Shown here piece by piece: positions 7,915 to 15,289 of a DNA stretch of 43,110 nucleotides (position 1 is the first letter of the stretch; every line of letters starts with the position of its first letter). The stretch spans positions 1 through 43,110 of the forward strand of contig NZ_SCML01000053.1 in assembly GCF_005503365.1 (NCBI RefSeq), in the 5' to 3' direction. The DNA comes from Hydrogenophaga sp. 2FB (GTDB taxonomy: Bacteria > Pseudomonadota > Gammaproteobacteria > Burkholderiales > Burkholderiaceae_C). Under the pieces are notes generated by a model that made no database searches, was not told the origin of the DNA, and worked only from the letters and a program-made list of their open reading frames with translations. A program made the translations under genes and the position numbers.

Positions 7915-8832
7915 TCAGGCGCCGAGCGCCGCCTTCCACTCGGCCACGGCCGCGTCCAGATCGTCCGCCGCCATCAGCGCGCGCACGACACCCATGTTGC
8001 GCACGCCAGTGGCCACCACCGACGCCACGTTGTTCAGGTCGATGCCGCCAATCGCCATGTGTTCCACGTCGCGCAGCAGCGGGGCGTACATGCGCAGCCG
8101 TCCCGTGCCCTGTGGCGCGGTGGCCATCTGCTTGAGCGTGGTGGGGAACACCGCGCCCATGGCGATGTAGCTCGGGCTGTGGCGCTCGGCGATGAGCATC
8201 TCGGCGTAGCCGTGCGTGCTCAGGCCCAGGCGCAGGCCGGCTTTGCGGATGGCGTCCAGGCTTTCGGTGCTCATGGCCTCCAGGTCTTCCTGGCCCAGGT
8301 GCACGCCATGCGCGCCGGCATCAATGGCTTCCCGCCAGTGGTCGTTGATGTACAGGCAGGCGTCCGTGCCCTTCACGCCCTCGACGGCGGCGCGCACCTC
8401 CTGGCGAATGGCCTGCGCGTCGCCCGACTTGAAGCGCAATTGCACCGTGGGCACACCCGCGCGCGCCATGCGGATGGTCCATGCCGCGTCGGGCATGACC
8501 GCATAGAGCCCGATGGGGCGGGGGACGCGCGCGTAGGCGTTGTCGCGCGGGTAGGGCGCGATGTCGAAATCGGCGGGCTCGTCGGGCCAGTGCGCGGGGT
8601 CGAACTGGCCGGTGCGCCGCGAGCGCTTGGACCAGGCGCGCGCCACGCTCAGCGCGTCGGCATCAATGAAGCCGAGTTCGTGGCAGGCCTGCAGCGCGGC
8701 GGTGAACACCGGGTCGTCGGACGCGGACGCTGGGGCCACCGCGTTGGCGGGCACAGGCAAGGCCAGCGTGGCGCGGTGGGCATCCACGATGGCCTGCGCC
8801 ATCGCCTCGGTCGATGTGATGGTGGTGGTCAT
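7915..8832 (-). CDS. thiE: Thiamine-phosphate synthase with N-terminal extension
   Basis: A 305-residue ThiE, which joins HMP pyrophosphate to the thiazole phosphate to give thiamine phosphate. The TIM-barrel core runs from about residue 118 to the end: VPTVQLRFKSGD, YINDHWREAIDAGAHGVHLG, then AMGAVFPTTLKQM with PQG, and AIGGI. Canonical ThiE is about 210 residues; here roughly 110 extra N-terminal residues precede the core (SVARAWSKRSRRTGQFDPAHW and neighbours), without a domain I recognise. Four bases are shared with the end of thiG (start ATGA-type overlap), so thiG and thiE are translationally coupled in the thiOSGE unit. Confidence 0.93.
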   Translation of the reverse strand: MTTTITSTEAMAQAIVDAHRATLALPVPANAVAPASASDDPVFTAALQACHELGFIDADALSVARAWSKRSRRTGQFDPAHWPDEPADFDIAPYPRDNAYARVPRPIGLYAVMPDAAWTIRMARAGVPTVQLRFKSGDAQAIRQEVRAAVEGVKGTDACLYINDHWREAIDAGAHGVHLGQEDLEAMSTESLDAIRKAGLRLGLSTHGYAEMLIAERHSPSYIAMGAVFPTTLKQMATAPQGTGRLRMYAPLLRDVEHMAIGGIDLNNVASVVATGVRNMGVVRALMAADDLDAAVAEWKAALGA

Positions 8833-9644
8833 TCGTGGTGCCAGAAAGGGGTGCCCATCACGGGCGTGCTGGGCTGTGCGCTGTCTTGCGGTTGCATCGC
8901 TCCCGAGCGGAAGGCGGCGCGGCCGGCGCGCACCGCATCGGCGAACGCGCCGGCCATGTCCACGGGCGATTGCGCGAGCGCCACCGCGGTGTTGAGCAGC
9001 ACGGCGTCGAAGCCCCATTCCATCACGGTGCAAGCGTGCGAGGGCAGGCCCAGGCCAGCGTCGACGATCAGCGGCACGTTCAGGCGTTCGCGCAGCAGGC
9101 GCATGGCGTACGGGTTCACGGGGCCACGGCCGGTGCCGATGGGCGCGGCCCAGGGCATCACCGCCTGGCAACCCACGTCCACCAGGCGCTGGCATAGCAC
9201 CAGGTCTTCGGTGCAATACGGCAGCACCTTGAAACCGTCGTTGATGAGCTGGCGCGCGCAGTCCACGAGGTTGAGCGTGTCGGGCTGCAGGCTGTAGTCG
9301 TCGCCGATGAGTTCGAGCTTGATCCACGGCGTGTTGAACACCTCACGCGCCATCTGCGCGGTGGTGATCACCTCTTGTGCGGTGTGGCAGCCAGCGGTAT
9401 TGGGCAGCACCGGCACGGCCAGCTCCTGCAGCAGCTTCCAGAACGCCGCGCCGGCCTCGGGCTGCGCCGCACCCTGGCGCCGCAGCGAGGCGGTGAGCAT
9501 CGCGGGCTGCGAGCGTTTCACGGCGGCTTCCAGCGTGGCGGGCGAGGGGTAGCGCGAGGTGCCCAGCAGCAGGCGGCTGGCGAAGGTTTCGCCGTAGAGC
9601 AGCAACGGGTCTTCGTGCGCGAGCGGGGTGGTGTTCATGTCCAT
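8829..9644 (-). CDS. thiG: Thiazole synthase
   Basis: A 271-residue ThiG, which forms the thiazole phosphate from deoxyxylulose phosphate, dehydroglycine and ThiS thiocarboxylate. LLLGTSRYPSPATLEAAVKR is the N-terminal signature, and the Schiff-base lysine is expected in TPWIKLELIGD. Downstream come PYCTEDLVLCQRL, the phosphate loop APIGTGRGPVNP and IVDAGLGLPSHA. The start at 9644 is chosen because AGGAGG lies 11 bases upstream, inside the end of thiS; a second Met two codons later is possible. The C-terminus carries about 20 extra residues. Confidence 0.95.
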   Translation of the reverse strand: MDMNTTPLAHEDPLLLYGETFASRLLLGTSRYPSPATLEAAVKRSQPAMLTASLRRQGAAQPEAGAAFWKLLQELAVPVLPNTAGCHTAQEVITTAQMAREVFNTPWIKLELIGDDYSLQPDTLNLVDCARQLINDGFKVLPYCTEDLVLCQRLVDVGCQAVMPWAAPIGTGRGPVNPYAMRLLRERLNVPLIVDAGLGLPSHACTVMEWGFDAVLLNTAVALAQSPVDMAGAFADAVRAGRAAFRSGAMQPQDSAQPSTPVMGTPFWHHE

Positions 9645-9651
9645 GGCAGTC

Positions 9652-9849
9652 TCAACCTCCTGTGATGGGGGCAATGATTTCGATGCGGTCGCCGTCGTTC
9701 AGCTGGTGCTGCGCGTACGCGGTGCGCGGCACGAACTGCAGGTTGACGGCGGCGGCGAACACGGCCGGCGGCTCCCACACGCGCAGTGCGTCGGCCAGCG
9801 TGGCGTTGTCGGGGAGTTCGCGCGGCTCCTGGTTGATGAGCACGTTCAT
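9652..9849 (-). CDS. thiS: Sulfur carrier protein ThiS
   Basis: A 65-residue beta-grasp protein ending in PITGG, the C-terminal Gly-Gly that is adenylated and thiocarboxylated to carry sulfur to ThiG. LNDGDRIEIIAP matches the last ThiS strand. It lies between thiO and thiG on the minus strand, with its stop 7 bases before the thiG start; the thiG Shine-Dalgarno sequence overlaps the Gly-Gly codons. No thiF adenylyltransferase gene is in this window, so activation must be supplied from elsewhere. Confidence 0.95.
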   Translation of the reverse strand: MNVLINQEPRELPDNATLADALRVWEPPAVFAAAVNLQFVPRTAYAQHQLNDGDRIEIIAPITGG

Positions 9850-9866
9850 GTGAGAGTTCCGTTCCT

Positions 9867-10946
9867 TCATCGGATGATGGCCAGACCGAGCGTCTGCGCC
9901 AAGGGCGAGTGGCCTTGGTCCATGAGTTCGAGCGCGGCGTCCAGGACGGCGGGCGCGATCATGAAGCCGTGGCGGTACAGGCCGTTGATGGACATTCTGC
10001 GCGGTGCGGTCATGCGCAGCGCGGGCAGGTTGTCGGGCAGGGTGGGGCGCAGCTGCACGCCCAGTTCGACGATGCGCGCTTCGCCAAAGCCCGGGTGCAC
10101 GGTGTAGGCCGCGCTGAGCAACTCCAGCGTGGAGCGCACGCTGACGGGGGAGAGGTCGTCGGACTCGATCTCGGTGGCGCCGATGACGAACAGGCCGTTC
10201 TGCTTCGGCGCGATGTAGAGCGGGTAGCGCGGGTGCACGAGGCGCGTGGGGCGCGAGAGGCTCACGCCCGGTGCGAGCACACGCGCCACTTCGCCGCGCA
10301 CGCCGCGCAGCGCGCTCCATTGCGGCTGCGCGCCCAGGCCGCGGCAATCGAACAACCAGGCGTCGGGGCCGGGGTCGACCTCGTCGGGGGTGCGCGCCGT
10401 GTGCCAGCGCACGTCCACGCCCAGCACCTGCATCTGGTGCGCAAGCGCGGCGAGCAATTCGCGGTTGTCGAGCTGGCCTTCATCGGGCAGGTACAGGCCT
10501 TGTGCGAAGCGGTGGGCCAGTGCGGGTTCGAGCGCGGTGAGCGCGTTGGCTTCCAGGCGTTGCGCTTTCGGCAGTGAAGGCAGGGCGGCGCTGGTGCGCG
10601 CGAGCTGGCCGGCGAAGCGCTCGGCCTCGGCCGCGTCCTGGCGGTGCCAGAGCACCAGCGTGCCTTGTTGCTGGAAGAACACGGGGCGTTCGAGCGTGGC
10701 CAGCAGTTGGGGCCAGCGCGTGAGTGCGTGCTGGCCCATGCGCACCACGTTGAGTTCGGTCACGGCCGATTCGGCCAGGGGCGCGAGCATGGCCGCGGCG
10801 ACGTGGGCGGCTGCGTGGTGGGCTTCGGGGCCACCAGCGTCGTAGACCTCGACCTTGTGGCCGCGTTGCGCCAGCGCGCAGGCGAGCAAACGGCCCATGA
10901 GGCCGGCGCCCAGGACGATCGCATCGGGTTGGCTGGAAAGATTCAT
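9867..10946 (-). CDS. thiO: Glycine oxidase ThiO
   Basis: A 359-residue FAD-dependent amine oxidase of the DAO family; ThiO makes the dehydroglycine used by ThiG. The N-terminal dinucleotide motif is AIVLGAGLMGRLLACALAQR. The C-terminal part has LYIAPKQNGLFVIGATEIES and NGLYRHGFMIAPAV, typical of ThiO. The start is ATG 10946 (MNLSSQ). It is the first gene of thiOSGE and divergent from thiD, with only about 32 bases between start codons, so the two promoters must overlap or lie inside the genes. Confidence 0.93.
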   Translation of the reverse strand: MNLSSQPDAIVLGAGLMGRLLACALAQRGHKVEVYDAGGPEAHHAAAHVAAAMLAPLAESAVTELNVVRMGQHALTRWPQLLATLERPVFFQQQGTLVLWHRQDAAEAERFAGQLARTSAALPSLPKAQRLEANALTALEPALAHRFAQGLYLPDEGQLDNRELLAALAHQMQVLGVDVRWHTARTPDEVDPGPDAWLFDCRGLGAQPQWSALRGVRGEVARVLAPGVSLSRPTRLVHPRYPLYIAPKQNGLFVIGATEIESDDLSPVSVRSTLELLSAAYTVHPGFGEARIVELGVQLRPTLPDNLPALRMTAPRRMSINGLYRHGFMIAPAVLDAALELMDQGHSPLAQTLGLAIIR

Positions 10947-10978
10947 GCGAGGCCTTCGGCGCTGCCACAATGCGCGCC

Positions 10979-11821
10979 ATGATGAGCAAAGAACCGCAAC
11001 GCTACACCCGTGTCCTGTCCATCGCCGGTTCCGACAGCGGCGGCGGTGCGGGCATCCAGGCCGACCTGAAAACCTTCGCGGCGCTGGGCTGCTACGGCAT
11101 GACCGCCATCACCGCGCTCACCGCGCAGAACACGTTGGGCGTGAGCGGTATCCACGGCGTGCCACCCGAGATGCTCAAGGCACAGCTGAGCGCGGTGCTT
11201 GACGACATCGGCGTGGACGCGGTGAAGATCGGCATGTTGCACGCCCCCGAGATCGTGCACACGGTGGCCTGGGCGCTGAAGCACTACGCGGTCAAGCAGG
11301 TGGTGCTCGACCCGGTGATGGTGGCCACCAGCGGTGACCGCCTGATCGCGTCCGAGACGGTGCAGGTGCTGGTGGACGAGTTGTTCCCGCTGGCCACGGT
11401 GGTCACGCCCAACCTGGACGAGGCCGCGCTGTTGTTGGGCCGGCCCATCACCGGTGCGCACGAACTCGACGCCGCCGCGCGCGACCTGCTGGCCATGGGC
11501 ACGCAGGCCGTGTTGCTCAAGGGCGGTCATTTGCCCGGCGACGAGGTGACCGATCTGCTGGTGACCAGCGCGGGCGTGTCGCAACGCCTGAGTTCGCCGC
11601 GCATCGCGAGCCGCAACACGCATGGCACGGGCTGCACCTTGTCTTCCGCGATCGCGGCCTACCTGGCGCTCGGCGAACCGCTCGATCAGGCCGTGGCGAA
11701 GGCGCGCAGCTACATCCTGCAGGCCATCGCGCAAGGGGCCGACGTGTACACCGGCGCTGGCCACGGTCCCCTCAACCATGGGCACGCGCCTGTGGCACAG
11801 CACAAGCGCAAACGGAACTGA
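10979..11821 (+). CDS. thiD: Hydroxymethylpyrimidine / phosphomethylpyrimidine kinase
   Basis: A 280-residue (from 10979; 279 from the next Met at 10982) ribokinase-fold enzyme that phosphorylates HMP and HMP phosphate. SIAGSDSGGGAGIQADLKTF is the substrate-binding start, DPVMVATSG is the mid-domain signature, and HGTGCTLSSAIAAYLA is the anion-hole and catalytic Asp region as in ThiD (Cys in place of Asp, as is common in this family). ThiD supplies HMP pyrophosphate to ThiE. It lies on the opposite strand between cytX and thiO, interrupting what would otherwise be a single cytX-thiOSGE direction. Confidence 0.95.
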   Translation: MMSKEPQRYTRVLSIAGSDSGGGAGIQADLKTFAALGCYGMTAITALTAQNTLGVSGIHGVPPEMLKAQLSAVLDDIGVDAVKIGMLHAPEIVHTVAWALKHYAVKQVVLDPVMVATSGDRLIASETVQVLVDELFPLATVVTPNLDEAALLLGRPITGAHELDAAARDLLAMGTQAVLLKGGHLPGDEVTDLLVTSAGVSQRLSSPRIASRNTHGTGCTLSSAIAAYLALGEPLDQAVAKARSYILQAIAQGADVYTGAGHGPLNHGHAPVAQHKRKRN

Positions 11822-11895
11822 CACCCCCCGCGTCGCCTTCGGCGCTACCCCGCTGGAAGGGGGGCGACACCTGAGGCCCGGCAAAGCCGGTGCCT
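11822..11895. repeat. Dispersed palindromic repeat, copy 1
   Basis: A GC-rich intergenic element with a CCCC...GGGG stem and the palindrome GGCCCGGCAAAGCCGG (11875-11890). The same 16-mer, in a similar frame of CCGCG...CCCC...GGGGGCG, recurs at 23305-23380 inside the sox cluster. It lies between the convergent ends of thiD and cytX and may serve as a bidirectional terminator. Confidence 0.7.
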
Positions 11896-11931
11896 CGGTG
11901 TCTCTGGGCTGTGCTGTCTCGTTCATGCGGG

Positions 11932-13248
11932 TCAGGCGTTGGCCGGGGTGAACCCGGTGGCATTGCGCGGCCGCGACAGCGCGGCCAGCACGAAGGTCAG
12001 TGCCAGCGTGGGCAGCGCCGAACCCCACTCGGGCGCATAGACCCGCAGCACGTGGTACGTGGCGATGCCCAGCACCCACAGTGCGGCCGCACTCCAGTCC
12101 ACCGAACGCTGCGCGCTCGTCGCCTGCGCCCCCGTGCCCAAGCGGCCGAGGATCACGCCGTACAGCGGCACGAACACGGAGCTGAGCAACAGCAGGAAGG
12201 GTTCGAGCGTGTGGATCGGCAGCACCAGCGCGAGCGCGGTGCAGACCGCGGCAAAGCCCAGGCCTGCGGCGCGGATGCTCCAGCGCGGGCGCAGGCTGTG
12301 CAACGAGACCGCACCGGAGTGCGCGTCGCCGTACGCGTTGTCCATTTCGTCGAGCAGGATCAGGCCCAGCGCGATCAGGCCACCCTGTGCGAGCAACAAC
12401 GCGCCCACGAGGTTCGTGCCCGGCTCGACGGTGCTGACCACCATCACGCCCAGCGCGTAGCACCAGATGTTGGCCAGCGCATAGCCCAGCCAGGTGCCAC
12501 CCAAGGTGGTGGCGGCGCGCTTGCCGTGGCGCGCGTAGTCGGCCACCAGCGGCAGCCAGGACACGGGCATGGCGATCACCAGGTCCATGGCCGAGAACAG
12601 GCCCATGCCGCCCGCGCCGGGGCGGTTCCAGAAGGCGTCGAAGCCTTGTGCCTGCAGGCGCATGCCGAACTGCCAGGTGAGCCAGACCAGCGAGGCGATC
12701 ACCAGGGGCAGCGCGAAGCGGCTCACGAAACGGCGCACCAGCGTGAGCATGGAGCCGGCCATGAGCGCGGTGAGCACACCGCCCCACAACAGCGTGGCCA
12801 GCAGCTTGCCGCTGGTGCCGTCGAGCAGGCCACCGGGTTCAGCGCCCAGCGCCTGCCGGAGGATGGCGACCGTGCCCTCCTGCATGATCACGAGTTCGAA
12901 GGTGGTCCATCCCAGCAGCTGCGCGATGTTGAGCAGCACCGGCAGGCGCGCGAAGGCGCTGCCGTAGGTGGTGTGCATCAGGCCCGCGCTGGACAGGCCG
13001 GTCTGGCAACCCAGGCGCGCGGTCCAGGCCAGCAGGCCCGCGCCGATCAGCGAGCCCAGCACGATGGCGATGAGCGCGTCGCGCGTGCCCACGGCCGGCA
13101 CCAGGTAGGCGCCGATCTGCATGACCAGCAGGCCCGTGCCCAGGCTGAACCAGAGCGCGGCGTGTTCATGGAAGTGGAAAACCCGGTTGCCTTGTGGCAC
13201 GGGGGTGAGGGCCTGGTTGGCCGGGGCGGTGGAATGGTCGGATGCCAT
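11932..13248 (-). CDS. cytX: NCS1-family hydroxymethylpyrimidine transporter CytX
   Basis: A 438-residue polytopic membrane protein of the NCS1 nucleobase-cation symporter family, about 12 hydrophobic segments. Landmarks are LWFSLGTGLLVMQIGAYLVP at the start of the membrane part and PVSWLPLVADYARHGKRAAT with WLGYALANIWCY in the middle. CytX members next to thi genes import HMP for thiamine salvage, and the TPP riboswitch directly upstream supports that substrate here. The start at 13248 (MASDHS) is preferred; an in-frame ATG at 13290 would add 14 residues. Confidence 0.9.
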   Translation of the reverse strand: MASDHSTAPANQALTPVPQGNRVFHFHEHAALWFSLGTGLLVMQIGAYLVPAVGTRDALIAIVLGSLIGAGLLAWTARLGCQTGLSSAGLMHTTYGSAFARLPVLLNIAQLLGWTTFELVIMQEGTVAILRQALGAEPGGLLDGTSGKLLATLLWGGVLTALMAGSMLTLVRRFVSRFALPLVIASLVWLTWQFGMRLQAQGFDAFWNRPGAGGMGLFSAMDLVIAMPVSWLPLVADYARHGKRAATTLGGTWLGYALANIWCYALGVMVVSTVEPGTNLVGALLLAQGGLIALGLILLDEMDNAYGDAHSGAVSLHSLRPRWSIRAAGLGFAAVCTALALVLPIHTLEPFLLLLSSVFVPLYGVILGRLGTGAQATSAQRSVDWSAAALWVLGIATYHVLRVYAPEWGSALPTLALTFVLAALSRPRNATGFTPANA

Positions 13249-13329
13249 CAATTTGCTCCATGCAAAGTTGAGGCAGGTGGGCTGGGCCAAAACCCCCTGC
13301 TACGCGCGTCGGCGATGAGGGAAGGAATC

Positions 13330-13415
13330 GGCCTGCTTCCCTGCGCGAGGATTACCTCAGTCAGGTTCAAAGGGACTTTCTCAGTCGCGGCTTGTCAGTC
13401 GCAACACCCCTAGCG
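13330..13415 (-). ncRNA. TPP riboswitch (THI element)
   Basis: Read on the minus strand, the element contains GGGGTG near 13407-13411, CTGAGA (13379-13384), GAACCTGA (13361-13368), GGTAAT (13351-13356) and GCGCAGGGAAGC near 13335-13346, in the order of the conserved thiamine pyrophosphate aptamer. It lies about 80 bases before the cytX ATG. When TPP is bound such elements in proteobacteria usually block translation or cause termination; the expression platform here is not obvious, and a translational mechanism is likely. Confidence 0.95.
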
Positions 13416-13478
13416 GATATGCCTTGCGGCACGGTGGGAAGTATACGTTTGCGCGTGTGCGGCCGCACCCGGAAACGA

Positions 13479-13505
13479 CAACGCCCCGGGATCACCGGGG
13501 CGTTG
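13479..13505 (-). terminator. Hairpin terminator downstream of fccB
   Basis: CAACGCCCCGG and CCGGGGCGTTG form a perfect 11-base-pair stem with a 5-base loop, 20 bases after the fccB stop. On the minus strand it is followed by only a weak T-rich stretch (TCGTTT), so termination efficiency is uncertain. It separates the sulfide dehydrogenase genes from the riboswitch-cytX unit that follows in the same direction. Confidence 0.6.
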
Positions 13506-13525
13506 GGCCGTGAGCGCGAGGCCGA

Positions 13526-14806
13526 TCAGGCCAGCGAATCGGCCCAGATGTTGCGCGCCCAGGCCATCGCGTACTCGCCTTCGAGCGCGCTGGCCGCGGT
13601 GGACAGGCCACCCGAGCCCGGCACCGCCAGCATGGTCTTCTGTGCCGCGTCGTACTTGTGCACGCTGGCCACGTGCACCACGTCGGATGCGGTGACGAAG
13701 CTGTAGCAGGTGTTGGCGTAGATCGGCAACGCAGGCGCTTCCTTGCCCTGCAGCAGCGACACCACGGCGGCCGCGCAGGTCTTGCCGTGCTGGTTGGCCA
13801 TGTGGCCCGACTTGGGCATGCCTGGCGCGATCTGGATCGCGTCGCCGAGCACGTGGATGTTCTTCGCGGCCTTCGATTCGAAGGTCAGAAAGTCCACCTC
13901 GCACCAGCGCGCATTGGCCGTGGCCAGGCCGGTCTTCACGGCGATTTCACCCGCGCGCTGCGTCGGGATCACGTTGAGCACGCCGGCCTTGAAGTCGTCG
14001 TTGAACTCGAACTTCAGCGTGTTGGTGGCGGCGTCCACGTCCACCACCTTGTGCTTGGGGCGGTACTCGATGAGGCCCTTGTAGTGCTCGTCCCAGGCCT
14101 TCATGAACAGGCCCTTCTTGGACGTGATGTCGTCGTTGGCGTCGAAGACGATGACCTTGCTTTTCGGCTTGGCCTTCTTGAAGTAGCTCGCCACCATGCA
14201 GGCGCGCTCGTAGGGGCCGGGCGGGCAGCGGTAGGGCGCGAGCGGAATCGACATCGCGTACACGCCGCCGTCGGGCAGGGCTTCGAGCTGCTGGCGCAGC
14301 GCCAGCGTCTGCGGGCCGGCCTTCCAGGCGTGCAGCACCTTGTCGGTCGCGCCGGGCTTGGCCATGCCGGGCAGCGTGTCCCACATGAAGTCGATGCCGG
14401 GCGAGAGGATCAGGCGGTCGTACGGCAGTTCGCCGCCGCTGGCGAGCTTCACGGTGCGCTTGTTCGGGTCGATGCTGGCGACCATGTCGCGCACCACCTT
14501 CACGCCGTGGCGCTTGCTCAGGTTGTCGTACGGCGTGGTGATGTCGGCCATGGTCTTGTGGCCACCGAGCACGAGGTTGGAAATCGGGCAGGAGACGAAG
14601 GCCGCGTTGGGTTCGACCAGGGTGACCTCGATGTTGTGGTCGGAGAACAGGCGCACGTACTTGGCCGCCGTGGCGCCACCGTAGCCGCCACCGACGACCA
14701 CGACCTTCGCACCGCGACCGGCCGAGGTGGCGCAGCCGCTCATGAGACCCAGGCCCGCGACGGCCGAGCCAGCGCCCAGCGTTTGAACGAATTGACGACG
14801 TTGCAT
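13526..14806 (-). CDS. fccB: Flavocytochrome c sulfide dehydrogenase, flavoprotein subunit (FccB/SoxF)
   Basis: A 426-residue periplasmic FAD protein that oxidises sulfide to sulfur and passes electrons to its cytochrome partner. The N-terminus is a twin-arginine signal (MQRRQFVQTLGAGSAV). The FAD motif is VVVVGGGYGGATAAKYV. The redox-active Cys pair is expected in VSCPISNLVLGG and in ANTCYSFVTA, and the family signature YRCPPGPYERACM is present. It is preceded by the monohaem cytochrome gene with a 14-base gap, so the two are co-transcribed. It is 4.7 kb from soxC and separated by unrelated genes. Confidence 0.93.
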   Translation of the reverse strand: MQRRQFVQTLGAGSAVAGLGLMSGCATSAGRGAKVVVVGGGYGGATAAKYVRLFSDHNIEVTLVEPNAAFVSCPISNLVLGGHKTMADITTPYDNLSKRHGVKVVRDMVASIDPNKRTVKLASGGELPYDRLILSPGIDFMWDTLPGMAKPGATDKVLHAWKAGPQTLALRQQLEALPDGGVYAMSIPLAPYRCPPGPYERACMVASYFKKAKPKSKVIVFDANDDITSKKGLFMKAWDEHYKGLIEYRPKHKVVDVDAATNTLKFEFNDDFKAGVLNVIPTQRAGEIAVKTGLATANARWCEVDFLTFESKAAKNIHVLGDAIQIAPGMPKSGHMANQHGKTCAAAVVSLLQGKEAPALPIYANTCYSFVTASDVVHVASVHKYDAAQKTMLAVPGSGGLSTAASALEGEYAMAWARNIWADSLA

Positions 14807-14820
14807 GGTGTGGGCTCCTC

Positions 14821-15123
14821 TTATTTCTTCTGGGCGGCGAAATAGCCGGCGATGTCGGCCAGCTGCTCGTCGGTGTAGCCCTTGGCGAGCTGGTGCATGA
14901 TGGTCGCGGGCCGCTTGCCGGCCTTGAAGTCCATCAGCTTTTGCAGCAGGTCGTTCTTGCTCTGGCCGGCCAGGGCGATGGCACCCGGTTCGGCACGGCC
15001 GTCGGTGCCGTGGCAGTTGGCGCAGGCGGCGGCCCATACCTTGATCTGGTTGACCTGAGCCTGCGCCCCGGCAGCGGCGGCGCAGAGCACACCTGCGGCC
15101 AGCCATTTGTTCGTGTTCACCAT
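14821..15123 (-). CDS. fccA: Monohaem c-type cytochrome, sulfide dehydrogenase small subunit (FccA/SoxE-like)
   Basis: A 100-residue secreted cytochrome. The signal peptide ends near GAQAQV. The single haem-binding CANCH is followed by GTDGRAEP, and the probable axial Met lies in ATIMHQLAKGYTDEQLADIA, a cytochrome c4/c553-like tail. Small Fcc subunits may carry one or two haems; this one has one. It is first in a two-gene operon with fccB. Confidence 0.88.
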   Translation of the reverse strand: MVNTNKWLAAGVLCAAAAGAQAQVNQIKVWAAACANCHGTDGRAEPGAIALAGQSKNDLLQKLMDFKAGKRPATIMHQLAKGYTDEQLADIAGYFAAQKK

Positions 15124-15289
15124 CGTGGTCTCTCCAGTGGGTTTTGTTGGACAAGCTCTGCAAAAACTGTAGCAGATGAGCCTTGACGGCCTTGATCATG
15201 GCCGGTGCGAATGCCGGCGGCGTCCATCCTAGCAACCGGGTTGGGGCACCTCGTGCGTGAAAACCCTAGGCCGGGCACAATCCCCGGCG

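Noticed and set aside
13658..14845. 395-residue plus-strand frame opposite fccB
   Set aside because: Antisense shadow of a GC-rich gene; composition is His/Val/Arg-rich with no domain.
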